Below, in pieces: positions 61,421 to 64,000 of a DNA stretch of 64,000 nucleotides. Position 1 is the stretch's first letter. Each line of letters begins with the position of its first letter. A program made the translations under genes and the position numbers. Source of the DNA: Beaufortia kweichowensis (taxonomy: Eukaryota; Chordata; Actinopteri; Cypriniformes; Gastromyzontidae); NCBI GenBank assembly GCA_019155185.1, contig CM032797.1:14532659-14596658 (forward strand), given 5' to 3'. The notes beneath the pieces were generated by a model that saw nothing but the letters and a program-made list of their open reading frames with translations, was not told where the DNA came from and did not search any database.

Positions 61421-63215
61421 TTTTGTTAAATACTTTTGAAATGATCTTTATTATTTTATAGGTTACAGTACAGTAGGCCTACAAAAAATATAAAACTACA
61501 TAAGGAAGAAAAGTTTCTCTTTATGGTGTAGTCTGGGAAGAGCAGAGGTATTTGCTACAGACATACTATGATTGATGATGCTTCTGGGCATTCAGGATAA
61601 CAAGGTGCTTGTGGACTAACCATCTCGTCTTCAAGGTTGTAAAGTTTCTTTCTTGCACCACCTTAACAAAATCAATCCATTGCCATTTCTCCTGAAAATA
61701 AGTATTGACTCGTCTGAATTAGAGATATTGCTCCAGTCAGCAAATAACAGGAATCAGGTATGGTCAAGCAGGGTAGAAGAGGACCTTTAAGGAGTATTTT
61801 AATAGGGGATGAGCTTGATCTTCTCTTGCTCTCCCACTGATCTCTCTTGTTTGCGAATGAGCAATCCATCACTCCATATTTGCAATGCATTCACCCTGCC
61901 TGATTAAACACGAGCAGCCTCACAACATCTGTCATTTCAACCGATCTGGATTTATTTTTATGTAGCGCATTTTGACGGAAAGGCTGTTTGTCGTCAACCT
62001 CATTAAATCCTCTCTGCTTCCTTAGCAAGCCGAGCACGTGTGCGGAGTTTGTCAAAATGATCTGAGAAGATTTCAGACCACAGTGTTTGTGCTGATTCAT
62101 GGCATTCATCAGTCTGCCGCAGTAATGAGCTTCTTGAATCAATATCAATAAACGGAGGATGAGAAATGTGATGAGGATGAGAATGGCCAGTTTAACGTTG
62201 CCTTCTGCCTTCCCATCGCCATCAGTCTGCACTTGAACGTATTGTTCGGGAATAAAGTGTCCATCACGGCTTAGTGTATCACTGACACAAGCCTAAACTC
62301 ACTCTCGTATCTGTTCCTAAGATAAAGTAAACAAGATTAAGTGTTCTTCAGCTCATTTGATCGCTCTGAGATTTCATACATATAAAGCAGGTGTGTTTGC
62401 TTAACAAAGATATCTCACAGGGCTTGAATGTAGATTAAATATCAACTGCCGGAATATATAGAAGCTGATTTGTGAAACGATTGACAAATATGTCTTTTGC
62501 CCTAGAAAAATGGCGACCTGAGAATAGCAACAGTTCTTTATTATTAACACAAGCATAAATGTATTGCACCTGAATAATTGGTAAACGCCTTACAATATTG
62601 CTTTTCTGACACCGCCGCAGAGAAGCTGGTTGATGGGTTATTTTAGCTAGAAAAGCAGTTGAGCGTTGCTCTTCAGGTAAATGGTGACCACTTGGGCTGT
62701 TTTAATAAATGTCACACTGACTGACAGTGTTGAAGAGTTACTGACTAAACAAAGTCCCTTTAGAGAAGTGTCAGCACTTGACAATAAAACATATTTCCCA
62801 CTAGTAATTAAACCTGACATCAGCTGTAAAAATCAGCTGTACCCTAAATTTGTTTCTTAAACTTAAATTATGCTAAATACACCTTTTCTAGGGCTCTCTA
62901 AAGACTGGCAACCACATACCACTTTGTATAGACCCCCTTCCCCAGAGAATCATCAGTCTTTAACGATTGAAAATTGGCTGTTTTTTCGAAGGGCGGGACA
63001 TCCGTCGCTAGAGCGGGCCATACTGAACGTTGTGTTTTTCCCCATTCATAATAATAACACTGTGGCACCTCGTTAATATCTTTTATCTTTGATTGAAAGT
63101 GACAAGAACAGATGCTGCACCTGTTGAACGTGAAACGGTTTTCATAATGTCGTTTTTCTAATAAAAGCTACTTTTTTTGTGGGGAAGGGAGAGGTGTGAT
63201 GTGACAAAACTCTAC

Positions 63216-63440
63216 CCCAGCTAACAGGAAACATCCTTGTAACATAATCAAAACATTTTCTTAAAGTTATCAAAACATTCTTGCTGTTATGTTAAAAGTT
63301 ATATTGAACGTTAGTTATAAAAACAATATTATTTCATTGTTGGTGGAACTTTTAAAGACATTCAGAACAGAAATGTCTTCATAACTTAATGTAAATGTTA
63401 GCAAAACAATCATAGACTGTATTATTGTTAGCCGGGACGT
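63216..63440 (+). repeat. Degenerate repeat with inverted ends
   Basis: Bounded by CCCAGCTAACA and TGTTAGCCGGG, which are near-inverted. Inside, short degenerate units of the form AAAACATTCTT, GTTAT and ACGTT recur. Probably a non-autonomous DNA element with an internal minisatellite. The family is not identified. Confidence 0.5.
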
Positions 63441-64000
63441 TGCTGGTTCTGTTTATGTTTTTGCGTGAATATATTATGTCAAGTTTATTTCTGTCAAGTT
63501 TATAGTGTTTTAATGCCACATAAATATCGCTTTGATTGTTATAGATTCGGTTTTATGTGTAGCAAAGTTTTTAATGGGTAGCTTGACTTTAAACTACTAC
63601 TTTACAGGAACATGTTGTTTAGCATTAGCTAGGCACATATTAAATATTATTTTTAGAAAGAGGGCCATTCTCTCTCCAAAGCAGGGGGCAGCAATAGTAA
63701 ACACAATTCTTCGAAGCAGGCACGTGGAGGGGATCAGAGAGCAAGTTGATTGCCCATTGGTACATTGTCTGGGGAGTATATTCAAAGCTCCAGAGCTGGA
63801 ATGAGAGGCCCCTCCTGGCGATTGGTGGGTCAGGTCCCAACAGAGACAGCTCTCTGAGAAACCCTTGTCTCCCTTGGCAACATCACAATCCAGGAGGTCA
63901 CAAAGGGCTGGAGAAAAGAGGCTTTAGGGTTCAGTTCAGATGGTTATTTCTCCCCTTTTCTGTCAGATGCTGAAAGAGAAGGGGAGCCGGGATTACGCAG

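Larger units (their letters stand above)
50935..64000 (+). other. efna2: EFNA2 intron 1 (continues past the window)
   Basis: At least 13 kb without an ephrin exon 2 or any other recognisable gene. Contents seen: the inverted-repeat element at 51443-51678, a (GA)n run near 56840, AT-rich simple sequence at 61138-61420, and a degenerate repeat at 63216-63440. Some GC-moderate, repeat-free stretches (52140-53620 and 61900-62240) could be regulatory. Confidence 0.7.

Noticed and set aside
61891..62232. 113-codon minus-strand frame in EFNA2 intron 1
   Set aside because: Contains a hydrophobic run (ILILITFLILRLLILI), but no family, splice context or start context supports it.
1..64000. CRISPR arrays, prokaryotic operons, phage or integrated virus
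   Set aside because: No regularly spaced repeats, ribosome-binding-site-led gene clusters or viral protein motifs were seen. The window is ordinary vertebrate chromosomal DNA.

Overview
The window is vertebrate nuclear DNA, almost certainly from a teleost and probably a cypriniform (carp/zebrafish-like) fish. Evidence: intron-split genes with GT-AG junctions, an AT-rich background, a (GT)n microsatellite, tRNA-derived SINEs with the tail common in fish genomes, and several short inverted-repeat DNA elements. The species assignment is inference. There is no operon, phage, CRISPR array or other prokaryotic system.

Five protein genes lie head to tail, all on the + strand. (1) 481-2730: the last three coding exons of an NMDA receptor GluN3B-type gene (grin3b), whose 5' part lies left of the window. 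(2) 8980-18930: a complete PLPPR3 gene, with a non-coding first exon and seven coding exons encoding 712 aa. (3) 25980-38310: a complete paralemmin-1 gene (PALM), with a non-coding first exon and six coding exons encoding a short 238-aa protein. (4) 39700-49210: PTBP1, the polypyrimidine tract splicing regulator, in 16 coding exons. (5) 50000 onward: the promoter, 5' leader and first coding exon of ephrin-A2 (EFNA2). Its first intron fills the last 13 kb and runs off the right edge.

All five genes have relatives in human 19p13.3, so this is a conserved linkage block, although the local order differs. The products fit neuronal membrane biology (GluN3B, PLPPR3, paralemmin, ephrin-A2), with PTBP1 as the housekeeping splicing repressor.

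The two most notable signals are both in PTBP1. First, the intron before its 34-nt exon has no AG dinucleotide for about 470 nt (45164-45632) and is strongly pyrimidine-rich. This is the signature of a distant branch point and of the autoregulatory exon known in mammals. Second, the exon at 46696-46911 lacks one base near 46749-46751, so as written it shifts frame and stops at 46803-46805. That is either an assembly error or a damaged allele or copy. Other observations are a PALM lacking the central region of the mammalian protein, a NAGNAG acceptor, a possible unrecognised pair of coding exons between grin3b and PLPPR3, a CTCF-like site between PTBP1 and EFNA2, and several families of inverted-repeat elements.
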